Assembly (NCBI GenBank): GCA_030159075.1
Contig: BROG01000449.1
Location: 124,001-188,000, forward strand
DNA length: 64,000 nt
DNA from: Atrina japonica
Lineage: Eukaryota > Mollusca > Bivalvia > Pterioida > Pinnidae
Direction of reading: 5' to 3'
Part shown: positions 48,629-59,624 of the stretch, piece by piece
Layout of the letters: every line of letters begins with the position of its first letter
How positions within the stretch are numbered: position 1 is the first letter of the stretch
The notes under the pieces: generated by a model
The model's input: only the letters and a program-made list of their open reading frames with translations
What the model was told of the DNA's origin: nothing
Database searches by the model: none
Program-made: the position numbers and the translations under genes

Positions 48629-49534
48629 TCAAACATTTTGCAAAACTGTCCTGGAAAATGTATTTTCTTGTACATTTAAGTCTTTATTATAAAATGTCTG
48701 AAAAGTCTTCTCTGATTGCCAGTCACAACTTTTAAGTATTGTATTTACAGATAAACCACCTCTAGCTGCTGCAGACGCTGCTGCACCTCTAAACGAATGA
48801 GCTTTGAACTTGTCGGTATCGATACCGGCAGTATTTAGAACAATTTTTAACCACCTTGCTATTGTAGAAGTTGAAACACCTTCAAAAGTCTTAAAAGAAA
48901 TGAGCAGTCTTGAAGTCTTACGAATATTTTTCGTTACAATAATGTAATACTTCAAAATTCTACATACACAAATCTCCTTCCTTTCATATTTTTGAAACTT
49001 TATGACTGGGTTAGACCTACCGGGTCTGGAGGATTTTAACAAAACATCAAAATGAAAAGTAATAACACCAGAAGAAATACTCATATTATCTATATCCAAA
49101 GAAACCAGAGTCTGAGCTCTTCCTGCTGAAGTAAGTGCTAGCAATGCACACAGTTTTAATGTCAAAGTTTTCAGTGTTAAATAGGAAAGTGGATAAAGTT
49201 TAACTAGATAATTCAACACTTTACTTACATCCCAAGTAAAAGAATACCTTGGTAATGATGGCCTAAGGTTAAACAAACCTTTCATGAACTTATTTAACAT
49301 AACAGAATTTGAAGACCATTTTTCATTATAAAAAGCTAATGTTTGTGTGATTGTGGATTTATGTGTGTTGATCACAGAATATGATTTATTTTCCTTAAAG
49401 AGTCTAAATAGATATGCCATTAAATCTATTTCGGGGATTTTAGAGGGATCTTTCTTCCGTTGATTACACCACACAATGAACTTTCTCCAAGCAATATCAT
49501 ACTGTCTCCCAGTTGACGGTCTCCATGATGACAA
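48629..49534 (-). CDS. DIRS tyrosine recombinase (integrase)
   Basis: This enzyme should integrate the circular cDNA by site-specific strand exchange in the nucleus. The stated start is a TTG codon; the same frame stays open upstream to at least about 49,690, overlapping the end of the RNase H frame, as is normal in DIRS elements, so the true N-terminus is longer and starts inside the upstream ORF. The 301 residues shown hold an N-terminal helical DNA-binding part (STGRQYDIAWRKFIVWC) and a catalytic domain. The first catalytic Arg is in LALTSAGRAQTL (R139), the HxxR box is AHSFRG (H246, R249) and the nucleophile Tyr is in TFYNKDL (Y282), preceded by CDW. All expected residues are present and no stop interrupts the frame. 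It is the only intact gene of the element. Confidence 0.9.
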   Translation of the reverse strand: MSSWRPSTGRQYDIAWRKFIVWCNQRKKDPSKIPEIDLMAYLFRLFKENKSYSVINTHKSTITQTLAFYNEKWSSNSVMLNKFMKGLFNLRPSLPRYSFTWDVSKVLNYLVKLYPLSYLTLKTLTLKLCALLALTSAGRAQTLVSLDIDNMSISSGVITFHFDVLLKSSRPGRSNPVIKFQKYERKEICVCRILKYYIIVTKNIRKTSRLLISFKTFEGVSTSTIARWLKIVLNTAGIDTDKFKAHSFRGAAASAAARGGLSVNTILKSCDWQSEKTFQTFYNKDLNVQENTFSRTVLQNV

Positions 49535-51438
49535 GGTAACAAGTCTAGCTGACTTTGAAACTCCTTGACATTGGAGTCTATCCCAGATAAAACAGCGGAG
49601 GCTAATAACATCTTTTTTCCCAAAGGATGATTCATTCCCTCTGGGGATGTTAATAGATATTTGTGTTGTGGAAGTCTAGCTGGAAAAGACATCATTCTAG
49701 ACAATAAAAGAGGAAACCACACCTGAGTTTTCCATAAAGGAAAGACAACTAATGCTTTTGATACCTGATCAACTTTTATCTTATTTATAACACGTGACAG
49801 AAAACTAAAAGGAGGGAAAATATATGGTTCAGTATTTGACCACGAGAAGGAAAAAGCATCTACTGCCCATGCTTTACTGTCATACATCCATGAAACAAAT
49901 TTTTCTATTCTAAAGTTATAATGAGAAGCAAACAAATCTACGTCAGGTTGAAAAAACTGATCACATATTCTGTTAAATATTTCTAATTTCAATGTCCATT
50001 CCGATGAATTCAAAAAATTTCTAGAACACATGTCAGCTATAATATTTTTATCTCCAGGCAAATGTTGAGCAGTAAGATAAATACTCCTTTCTAAACACCA
50101 TTCCCATATAGATTTTGCCAAATTATCCATATCCTTTGAGGTCATGCCTCCCATATTGTTAATATATGAAATAGCTGCTGTATTATCTGATTTAACTCCT
50201 ACATGCATATTACTAAAATTTAGAAAAAAGTATTTTAAGGCCTCTCTAATTGCTAAAAGTTCAAGAAAATTTATATGGAACTGTTTTTCAGATATTGTCC
50301 ATCTCCTACTTAGTATCCCCATTGAAATTTGCACCTAGCCTCTCTAATGAGGCATCGGTCTCTATCCAAAAATCAAAATGACCATTTCTAATAACTTTGC
50401 CATTTTGAGACTCAATATTAGATAACCACCACTGAATTTCAGTTTTCGCAGCATCACTTATTGACACTTTAACATCAAAATCATTTTTGTTGGCTTTCAG
50501 AGCCCTTATTTTATCGTGTTCCATAGCTCTATAATGTAATGGGGCTGACATAATGGCAGGAAAAGTGTGCACTATTCTTCCATTAAAAGATTTGTACAAA
50601 ATCTAGACCCAGCATTTTAAATGCTAATTTTTGTATTTTGGATTTTTTTGTCGTATGGCAAATAAATCATAAATCTTTTAGTATCTATAATAAAACCAAA
50701 AAATTCTATAACATGGGAAGGTTGAAACTGTGACTTCTCTAGATTAACTAAGAAACCAAGTCTTTGGAGTTTTTCACTAATGAATTTTGTATTAACACTG
50801 CACTCCTCATAATCTTGGTGCATAATCAATGAATCGTCTATATAATATGTAGACCTGATTCCAAGGGCTCGAAAAAATGCAAAAACTGGTTTCATAATCT
50901 TGGTAAATATTCTTGGTGCTGAAGACAATCCAAAGGGAAGTACTGCAAATTCATATAAAATATTTCTCCACGTGAAACGTAAATATTTTCTGAAAATTTC
51001 ATGAATAGGTATGCTGAAATAAGCCTCTTTTAAATCTATAGAAGTTAAAAAATCATCTTTCTGGATAAGGTCCAATATCTGATTAAAACTTTCCTGCTTG
51101 AATTTTTCATATGCAACATATAAATTTAAATACCATAAATTAATAACTGGTCTACACTTTCCATTTTTCTTTGGAACAATAAATATGTTAGAAATAAACT
51201 GATTTTCAGTTGGTGTGGTAATTTGAATAGCTCCTTTCTCCAGCATACATTCAATTTCTTTATCAATTAATTCAGTATCATGAGAATTGAATGATATCTC
51301 ATTGGGTATCATATTCTGATATGGTTTGGAAATAAAATCAATTTGATAACCTTGGATTGTAGAAAGCACCCAAGAATCAGATGTCACAGTTTCCCATTCT
51401 GTTAAATGATGTCTTAAAATACCAGCATATTTAGGCAC
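49426..51438 (-). pseudogene. DIRS reverse transcriptase/RNase H polyprotein, frame-broken
   Basis: The reverse transcriptase part (50,617-51,438) shows FIVPKKNGKCRPVIN, SIDLKEAYFSIPI (D135 of this piece), LPFGLSSAP and the catalytic YIDD box (199-202). The frame then changes at least twice between about 50,590 and 50,640, where the thumb/connection region begins, continues in 50,306-50,599 (GRIVHTFPAIMSAPLHYRAME, WIETDAS with the first RNase H Asp), and changes again near 50,310-50,320. The last piece (49,426-50,334) has RRWTISEKQFHINFLELLAI (RNase H Glu), VKSDNTAAISYINNMGG (Asp), QHLPGDKNIIADMCSR and then the DLFASHYNFRIEKFVSWMYD and DAFSFSW region found after RNase H in DIRS polyproteins, described in the literature as methyltransferase-like. 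The breaks are single-base scale, several in A/T-rich runs. Confidence 0.88.
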
Positions 51439-51446
51439 CTGTAAAC

Positions 51447-52723
51447 TTACCCTAAACGATTCCTGTTGAATCGGCCTCGTCTCTGTGTGCCTTGCTGGCC
51501 TCGAGATCTGTATAAAAAATTTGCTCTACCTCTATTAGTATTATAGTTAAATCTATTTGGAGTGTATTTAAAATTTGATTTTTCAGATCCCTTGTTTGTT
51601 TGTTTTTTGTACTTGTCCATTTCAGACAGGGTCTTGAGTTTTTTCTGCAGTTCATCTCCAAAAAGGAGGGAAGTAATAGGCTGCGATGAGTTACACAGTT
51701 CTGAGTATTTATTCGGTAGATTTTTTCTTAGTAAATATCTTCTCTTTTGAGAAAGAGTAAACAGAGAACTACCCAACAATATGAGAGAAGTTTTTTAATT
51801 TCTGAAACAGAATTAGAACCCTCTGCTGATTTTTTGGTATTTAAAACTTCAGCAGCCTTAATAATGGGAACCATTCCCGCAGTGATCAATTTTTGGACTG
51901 CTTGGAGTCCAGAATCTCTTGTTTGGGCCTGTTTATTAACAATACTCCAAATCTCTGAGTTTACCTTTGGAGACACAAGAAAATTACAATTCGAGGGCCT
52001 TGGATAATTATCCAGTAATTTAGAAGTGTTGCCCTCATTCACGCAAACAAAATCAACCATTTTAGCCAGAGAGGAATCAATAGCTGTGCCAACCTTATCT
52101 TGGTTAAACCACTCAGGGACACCCCAGTCTTCCTCGTCCGGGTTAGTACTTGAGTCACAATTTTCGTTTTCCGACTCAAAATAGTCAAAAACATTAGAAT
52201 CTTCTAATGGAAAACAAGTATCTACAGACTCTCCAGGTTGAATGGTTTTATTACTATCAGAACAAAAAACAGACTGTAAATTATTTATTAAGTCATTAAT
52301 ACCCAATCTATCTTTAAATGTAGCCATTTGGCTATCTGACATATTAATAATAGCATCAGATAAATCAGGGACAGCGCCTCTACCTAAAGGTCCATGCTCA
52401 TTTTCTACTGAAGTATGCCTACTGGTATTACTACTATTTTTGGTAGGTACTTCTACTTGTTTAGTAACTGTACATGTACGTTTACCCTTTACACTTTTAG
52501 TAGTAGTGTTTGACTTATCATAAGTCTTAGTGCGTAGGTCTTCGACCTTACACCTTTTACTAGTATTAGACTGAGAAGACTGGCTTTCTTTTACTTTTAT
52601 TTTTTAATAACTTGTTTTCTGCTTTACGAACCCAGAAAAACTATCAGAGTCCGTTTCAGCAAAAATTGAGAGGACGTCGTCACTCTCATTGGCCTTTCTG
52701 TTATTTAGGTCGGTATCCGACAT
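51447..52723 (-). pseudogene. DIRS gag-like ORF1, broken by one stop and one frameshift
   Basis: The best start is the ATG at 52,723 (MSDTDLNNRKANESDDVLS). An in-frame TAA lies at 52,604-52,606, after which the same frame continues (VKESQSSQSN ...) through 52,342-51,800 (GVPEWFNQDKVGTAIDSSLA, KLLDNYPRPSN). At the A6 run of the coding strand (51,791-51,796) the frame changes by one; the other frame then carries the expected C-terminus: LGSSLFTLSQKRRYLLRKN, FGDELQKKL and a basic Arg/Gly-rich tail (NRGRANFLYRSRG, RRGRFNRNR) likely to bind RNA. There is no zinc knuckle, as usual for DIRS gag. A one-base slip at the A run, by mutation, sequencing error or ribosomal slippage, would explain the frame change; the phase of the run is not that of a canonical slippery heptamer. 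Confidence 0.82.
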
Positions 52724-52839
52724 GAGTTTAGACAGCGTCTACAACCAGCCAATAAAAATAATAAAACTATAACCTGAAAATAAAATTTATTCTCACCTTG
52801 TTAAACTTACCGAGCGAACCGTATGACAACGCCCGACAA

Positions 52840-52974
52840 AAAGATGAGGATTCTCGTGCACAACAGAGTATTTATACTAGTGATATAAAAAACTCTTTGA
52901 AGGGCGAACCCGATCGTAACACGACGATAATGCTATATGATACCCTGAATGCCGAAGGCTGTGTGAAAAGAATG
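52840..52974 (-). repeat. DIRS 5' inverted terminal repeat
   Basis: Bases 52,840-52,946 match the 3' repeat (106 of 107, inverted). The outer 28 bases (52,947-52,974) differ from the other end but carry a comparable GCCGAAGGC motif (the other end has GCCGGAGGC). As the upstream end for all three ORFs it should carry the promoter, but I could not identify a specific core element. Confidence 0.9.
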
Positions 52975-53691
52975 ATTAATTGTATCAGTTTACCTGTAAC
53001 AATGAAGATCTGGCTGTCTTTAGGTAAATTAAATTTTTACATTTTTTTTTTAAAATCTTGGTAACTATTTTACCTATCACACAACAAAATTTCTAAAATA
53101 TTGTAAAAATGAATTGCATTTGAAACCATAGATACAAATTTACAAAAAATTAAAATTACAAATAAAACTAGAATTGACAAACTAATCTAGAATTTCCATT
53201 TCTTTATCAGCAACCAATTTATTGTCACATTATGGTATCAATTCTGTATATTTTGTTTTGATTTGAAACCTTGGATATGATATACCCTGGAAAAAGACCA
53301 CGGTTGGATTACTGTGTGATTGTTATTGAGGACATGATCAGTATATGCTTAGTAAAAAGTCACTTTGTTGTGGTTCTCTAAATATTGGGAAACATTTGTC
53401 ACTTTGTGTTAATTATAAAACAGGCATTGCATATACATGTTATTCTTGTTTTTTTTTTTCTTTTTAAAAAGACAACAACAACCACAACGAAAAAACAACA
53501 ACAGCAGCAACAACAACAAAAGCAACAACAAACAAACAAATCATAAGAAAAATGAAACAGCAAAATGAAAAGAAACCCACCCTTCTTCTCTTCCTCCACA
53601 AGTATTGTTTATACAGTAGCAAGACAAAATGAAATTCCCAAAATTGATTTTCTTTGTATGACAATAGAAATTTTTTATTAAATACAGTATG
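52975..53691. other. AT-rich stretch right of the DIRS element
   Basis: No gene recognised. The CAA-rich tract within it is listed separately. Confidence 0.4.
53467..53548. repeat. CAA-rich simple repeat
   Basis: Imperfect (CAA)n with CAG and A-rich interruptions. The minus strand frames over it give hydrophobic low-complexity peptides that are not genes. Confidence 0.9.
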
Positions 53692-54300
53692 TAGCTCATC
53701 TGATCCAAAGGCTCAACTAAGCTATTGTGATCACTCCCCGCCTGTCATCTGGCGTCCAGTCATCTGTCCATCCTTAAACTTTTCATATTTTCAACTTCTT
53801 CTCTGAAACAACTAAAGGGATTTTGACAAAAAAATTGACAGAAAGCAAGTGTTCAAGATCCTTTACCAAGATTGTAGTTTTCAGCTAGATTGGCCCAGGG
53901 ATGGATCCAGGGTGGGACAGAAGAGATTGCAGAAGGTACTGCTCTAAAAAAAATCTTCTCCAGAACTGCTGCATGAATTGAAAAACAGATTGTTTCTGAG
54001 TTACCAGTATCTATCTACATGGATGTATGATTCAAGTTTTTATTTTTCATAGAAATCCGACTATAAAGTTTCCAGTGAGCATTAGAGTTGTAAAATTTGA
54101 TATACTCGTATATAACTATAGAAAATCACTGAAAATTTGACATTTAAAAGTCAAATTCAAATTTAAACCATTTTTTTCTTTAAAACTATGAACTAAAAAA
54201 GTATATGTAAAATTATCACATTGAAAGCTCTTCATTTAGTGATGTAAATTTCATGAAAATCTGACAATAAGAATGAGAATGTTAAGGGAAAATAGTTTCA
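53692..54300 (+). repeat. Dispersed TAGCTCACCTG-type repeat
   Basis: It starts TAGCTCATCTGATCCAAAGG and shares with 35,375-36,040 the blocks AACTTTTCATATTTTCAACT, AAAGGGATTTTGAC, GGGATGGATCCAGGGTGGGA and CTTCTCCAGAACTGCTGCAT. Non-coding. Confidence 0.7.
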
Positions 54301-54328
54301 TATAAAATATATTTGAAAATATATCTTG

Positions 54329-54599
54329 GTTAGTTGTATTGTTGTTAAACATCCCACTCAAGAATCTTTCACTCCTATGGAGACGTCACCAAATTCCAGT
54401 GAAGGGCTTCAAATTTTGGCCTATGCTTGTCACTTATGGCCATTGAGTAGTGAGAGTTCTTTAACGTGCTGACACCTACTGTGACACCGAACCTAGGTTT
54501 TAACTGTCTCATCTGAAGGACAGGAATCTGACCTGCCATTGGCTGGACTCAACCTCACAATCAAGAGTCAAGTGTACTACTGACTGAGCAAGGCCAGCT
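54329..54599 (-). mobile_element. Second tRNA-derived SINE family, full copy with target duplication
   Basis: On the minus strand the head has an A-box-like GGCCTTGCTCAGTCAGTAGT and B-box GGTTGAGTCCAG. The body holds ACCTAGGTTCGGTGTCACAG, CATAGGCCAAAATTTGAAGC, CTTCACTGGAATTTGGTGAC and AAGATTCTTGAGTGGGATGT. The insertion is flanked by TGAAAATATATCTTG (54,314-54,328) and TGAAAAATATATCTTG (54,600-54,615), a target-site duplication of about 15 bp typical of LINE-driven retroposition. I recognise the body from bivalve genomes; it differs from the Meta-type SINEs here. Confidence 0.85.
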
Positions 54600-54615
54600 T
54601 GAAAAATATATCTTG

Positions 54616-55054
54616 AAAATTTAGTTATGGCACAATACTGTAGATTGCTGTTTATCTGGTACATACCCTACCTACTTATGAAGTGAAGTGTTCTGAAGAT
54701 TCTCGCAATTGCATGCTTCAGTAAATGATATTGACTGATCAACTGGTGTTTGCACTGACAACATCAAAGAAATAAATAATATGAGATAATATCACTAGGT
54801 CTCATTGATTTTGGTTTTGATAAATCTTTCCTGGTCTAGAACAAATCACTACTCCAGTGAATGATTTGATCAGTACCGGATAAGTGAATGACCTTTTTTT
54901 GTATGGTGTGGTTTTCTTGAAACATCATTGTGAAAACTCTCCCGATCATACTAAAATATTACCAGCTTCTGGGGATGTTGCAAAATTAATGGCCCTACTG
55001 ACTCAAACCAGTGTAAATTTTCCATTGTTCTCATTTAACTTAATATTGAACCCA
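54616..55054. other. Unique AT-rich stretch
   Basis: No gene supported. Confidence 0.4.
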
Positions 55055-56575
55055 ACTTTAGTATAGAGATCCTCATGAACCTGACTTTAGTATAGAGATC
55101 CTCATAAACCTGACTTTAGTATAGAGATCCTCACGAACCTGACTTTAGTATAGAGATCCTCATAAACCTGACTTTAGTATAGAGATCCTCATAAACCTGA
55201 CTTTAGTATAGAGATCCTACGAACCTGATAGAGATCCTCACGAACCTGACTTTAGTATAGAGATCCTCACGAACCTGACTTTAGTATAGAGATCCTCATG
55301 AACCTGACTTTAGTATAGAGATCCTCATAAACCTGACTTTAGTATAGAGATCCTCATGAACCTGACTTTAGTATAGAGAGATCCTGACTTTAGTATAGAG
55401 ACCACTGACCTGACTTTAGTATAGAGATCCTCATGAACCTGACTTTAGTAAAGAGATCCTCACGAACCTGACATAGAGACCCTGACTTTAGTATAGAGAT
55501 CCTCATGAACCTGACTTTAATTAGAGTATATGAAGATCCTCATGAACCTGACTTTAGTATAGAGATCCTAATGAACCTGACTTTAGTATAGAGATCCTCA
55601 TGAACCTGACTTTAGTATAGAGATCCAAATGAACCTGACTTTAGTATAGAGATCCTCATGAACCTGACTTTAGTATAGAGATCCTCATGAACCTGACTTT
55701 AGTATAGAGATCCTCATGAACCTGACTTTAGTGTTGAGATATTCATGAACCTGACTTTAGTATAGAGATCCTCATGAACCTGACTTTAGTGTTGAGATAT
55801 TCATGAACCTGACTTTAGTATAGAGATCCTCATGAACCTGACTTTAGTGTTGAGATATTCATGAACCTGACTTTAGTATAGAGATCCTCATGACCCTGAC
55901 TTTAGTGTTGAGATATTCATGAACCTGACTTTAGTATAGAGATCCTCATGAACCTGACTTTAGTATAGAGATCCTCATGAACCTGACTTTAGTATAGAGA
56001 TCCTCATGAACCTGACTTTAGTATAGAGATCCTCATGAACCTGACTTTAGTATAGAGATCCTCATGAACCTGACTTTAGTATAGAGATCCTCATGAGCCT
56101 GACTTTAGTGTTGAGATATTCATGAACCTGACTTTAGTATAGAGATCCTCATGAACCTGACTTTAGTATAGAGATCCTCATGAACCTGACTTTAGTATAG
56201 AGATCCTCATGAGCCTGACTTTAATATAGAGATCCTCATGAACCTGACTTTAGTATAGAGATCCTCACGAACCTGACTTTAGTATAGAGATCCTCATGAG
56301 CCTGACTTTAATATAGAGATCCTCATGAACCTGACTTTAGTATAGAGATCCTCATGAGCCTGACTTTAGTATAGAGATCCTCATGAGCCTGACTTTAATA
56401 TGAGCCTGACTTTAGTATAGAGATCCTCATGAGCCTGACTTTAGTATAGAGATCCTCATGAGCCTGACTTTAATATAGAGATCCTCATGAACCTGACTTA
56501 AGTATAGAGATCCTCATGAGCCTGACTTTAATATAGAGATCCTCATGACCTGACTTTAGTATAGAGATCCTGATG
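55055..56575. repeat. 29-bp minisatellite
   Basis: About 50 units contain CATGAACCTGACTTTAGTAT then AGAGATCCT. Between about 55,725 and 55,925 a variant unit (GTGTTGAGATATT) alternates with the normal one, a 58-bp higher-order repeat. Later units carry GAGCC in place of GAACC. Confidence 0.96.
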
Positions 56576-57057
56576 TACCTGACCTAAGTACTGGTATTCC
56601 CATTAATCTGACTTTAGTACCAAAGAAACCTTTAACATGACTCACAATTTTATATCCTTATTCACCTGACATAAGTACCTGGATCCTAATTAATCTGCCT
56701 TGAGTACTGAGATATTTCTTACTGATGTGTTGATATCCTTATTAACCTGGAATACTGAAGTCCTTGTCAAACTTGAGGATATTTATAGACAATCAATGTT
56801 ACTTTGTAGTAAAGGTATGTTATTGCAATATGTCACTAGCATTCTTAGAAAGAAACACAAATGTTTCATACATGTTTGACGTGATTACAATGGATGGCTG
56901 CTTCTAATAATATGATGAGTCAATTTACCAGACAGGATGATGCTCATATATGATTTAATAATATTTAAATGAGACCAAGGATGCCAGGTAAAAGACCTGA
57001 AATTCATCATTTTCTCAGTAATATGTTGGATAAACATGATATCTCCATATTTGATAT
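56576..57057. other. Decaying edge of the 29-bp array, then unique sequence
   Basis: Up to about 56,760 degenerate CTGACTTTAGTAC/CTGACATAAGTAC-type units continue. Beyond that nothing was recognised. Confidence 0.5.
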
Positions 57058-57215
57058 CAATTGTTTGTTGTTTGACATTCCACTGAAGAATCTTTCACTC
57101 ATATGGAGATGTCATATTATGCTGGTGAAGGGCTTCAAATGTTGGCCTATGGTCGACACTTATTGACACCTACTGTGACATGGGACCTTGTCTCATATGA
57201 AAAACAGGAAAAACC
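57058..57215 (-). mobile_element. Truncated copy of the second SINE family
   Basis: GTTTGACATTCCACTGAAGA, ATCTTTCACTCATATGGAGA, GGTGAAGGGCTTCAAATGTT, GGCCTATGGTCGACACTTAT and CACCTACTGTGACATGGGAC match the body at 54,340-54,500. The tRNA head is missing. Confidence 0.75.
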
Positions 57216-57644
57216 TGTATTGATGTATTAAGGAACTTTCATAAGGTCACAGTCAGCCACTGGTTGAAAAAGTGTTATTTTTTGGGAGTACACTAGGTTT
57301 AAGTTTTCAAAACCAAAAATAATATTTTTAAAAGAAAATGTCTTGTTTTGGAGCTGATAAAGATAAGAACTTTTGAAAAAGTATTCTAGTATTGCTGGAA
57401 TTATGAAGTGCTTAGTGCAGGTCAGTAGAGTAGAACCTGTCCAAACTGAATACAAGTGGACTTTACAATTTGATAGTTTGGAAAGATGTATGGTTTTCAG
57501 AAAAAAACAGAAACTAAAAGATTTTTGTTCATTTACAAATGTAACAAATAGATTTTACTCTCCATCTTGGATATATAGTGGTGATAAAATACATATACTG
57601 CTTGTTTATTCACATTGAATCTAAAACTTGAGTTACAGTGATGA
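57216..57644. other. Unique stretch
   Basis: A short TAGAACCTGTCCAAACTG motif at 57,431 resembles the ends of the neighbouring MITE. The overlapping short frames on both strands are unsupported. Confidence 0.4.
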
Positions 57645-57830
57645 TACAATGGAACCTATCTTGAGAGACCCCCCACATCTGCCACTGAAATGTGATCTAG
57701 ACAGGTGGTCTCTCCAGACAGGTGGTCTCTCAAAACAGGTTTTATTAAAAAGATTAATTAACCAAGTGGTTTTCAGAGTGTGGTCTGTCCAAACTGGTAC
57801 CACTATACATCAAAACATTGTAATTATTCA
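57645..57830. mobile_element. MITE-like repeat with GGTGGTCTCTC motifs
   Basis: TACAATGGAACCTATCTTGA at the left and CAGGTGGTCTCTCCAGACAG / CAGGTGGTCTCTCAAAACAG tandem motifs resemble the TACAGTRAAACYTG family at 3,853 (same sequence logic: ends with RAACCT, interior GGTGGTCT). Its right end is not sharply defined. Confidence 0.45.
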
Positions 57831-59624
57831 CTCTCGTTAATACATGATAATTATACATGATTGATCCTGTCTCTGGCCTGACATGATGAATGTCAAAACA
57901 GAGATCGTAAACAGCCACAACACAGGAGGCTGATTTTGGTAATGTATCTCATTTATAATGTTAGAAATAATGTCATATAGACCTAGATTATAAACAAAAA
58001 CAATAATTTGGTTGTCACAATGGCAAAGTCAGTAAACTGTCAATTTGATGATTAAGCACGAATTGGGGATTATTTGGGGTATTCCTGAAATAAGATAGCC
58101 ATTAAAGACGAGGTTATAAATTGCTGTAAACATGGATATTTCTGTGTGTTGTTAATTATGCAATTTTCCTATGCAAACCATATGTGTGGATTATATTACA
58201 TAACTCACAATCTATTATGAGCAGTCCTGTACAAAAGGATAAATCTTAGGACAACTGTGGGATTGGTACGGTTCTGGTTATTTACAGAAAAGCTCTTCAC
58301 CGCCTATTTAGTGTAAATTTCCACATTTTACAATAATCCTACATTCAAAAAGTGAATTGAGACAGTTCCCCAAGTAATATGTTTAAGGGAAAGTTCAAGG
58401 TCTCACAGAATTAATGAAAAAATATTACGGCCAGGTAAAATAAAATTGTGTTATATATATTATTGTGTAAATTTTATTATGTAAAAGTCATATTTCTCTC
58501 CGTTTTATTCCCTCTGCTTTATTTATCAGAGTAATATTTATAATTATGTCATTTGGCAATGATTCTGTGTGGTATACAGATCACGTTAAAGATATTAGCT
58601 AATGGTGTACAGTAATACCTATAGTTAGTTTAATTATCGTCACATGTAACACTCACACTGCATCAAATGTCATTTTGACATGAGAAATCTATAATTGTAA
58701 GAAATAGGCATTAATTTTGCTTCCTTACTAAGTCATTTTTACTGATAAACGGCCATTATGATGTCTGAAGAATCAATCATACTAAGGACGACCAATTGTT
58801 TGACTTCATTGGTTAGATCAGGTCACATGTTAGAGATATTATGTAGTGATACATTCTGTATTATCTTAATTATATGTTTCTTGTATTCATTTGTGTTTCA
58901 AGTATCAAAGATTAAGACTTTACATGGTTGGAAATATCCAGTTGCCTGCTCGCATTGGCAAGTAAGAAATCGTTTCTGGCAAGTCAATTTATATAACGAA
59001 CTCACCCGTATTGTGAGTGCTGACGCCGTACTGAAAATCCGGATTCCCTTTTAATAAAGTTTCGAAAGTGATCCATTTCCTTTTATTTTTAGTTCAAAAC
59101 ACATTACAAAAACAAATAGAAACTTAAATAATTGTTTTATTGACAATTAAACATGTGTCTTTACCTCATGGCCGAAAATGTCAAAGAACACATCATGTGT
59201 TGACTGCTGATACTTGAAGTTTGTAGAGGAAATTGGAAGTCAGATGTGTAAAAAAAAAAACAGTTGGATGTGTAATAAAAGAACCAATATCGGACAGACC
59301 TGAATTTCAGGATTTGGTAAAATAATAGTAACACTATACATTGTATAAAAGTTGTAAATTCTGAATTAAATGTGAATGATAAAAGTAAGTTACTGTAAAT
59401 AAAAGTTTTAATGAAATACACAGAAATGGACAGCTATTGTTTTCATCTGATGATAGTGAAAATTTACTTTTGTAATTTATATTGATTTAAACACATAGTA
59501 GTAACATCATAAAACAGTAATGATAAAAATAGATTATAGTTATAATAATGATGCATTTACAGTTAATTTACACAGCTTACACAGGAACATTATTCACAAT
59601 ACATGTTGTTGTTTTTTATTGTTA
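57831..59624. other. Mostly unique stretch
   Basis: No gene defended. The plus frame 58,758-59,054 (98 codons) has a hydrophobic segment (TFCIILIICFLYSFVF), a possible acceptor TTTGTGTTTCAAG inside it, and an AATAAA overlapping its stop; it could be a terminal exon but lacks any domain. Confidence 0.35.

Larger units (their letters stand above)
48057..52974 (-). mobile_element. Complete DIRS-type tyrosine-recombinase retrotransposon
   Basis: The 4.9-kb element is read on the minus strand: 5' inverted terminal repeat, gag-like ORF, reverse transcriptase/RNase H ORF, tyrosine recombinase ORF, internal complementary region, 3' inverted terminal repeat. AATG is present at both outer edges (48,057-48,060 and 52,971-52,974), and the same tetranucleotide (as CATT) lies at the junction inside the internal complementary region. 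There is no longer target duplication, as expected for recombinase-mediated insertion of a circle. Inverted repeats plus an internal complementary region place it with DIRS1-like elements rather than the Ngaro/PAT groups, which have split direct repeats. Gag and RT/RH are interrupted, so this copy is probably not autonomous. Confidence 0.92.

Noticed and set aside
51425..51460. GTAAGT donor followed by TTTACAG at the gag/RT boundary as an intron
   Set aside because: The interval is only about 13 bases, far too short to be spliced.
53399..53664. Minus frames rich in Cys, Val and Phe
   Set aside because: They are translation of the CAA-rich simple repeat and its flanks.
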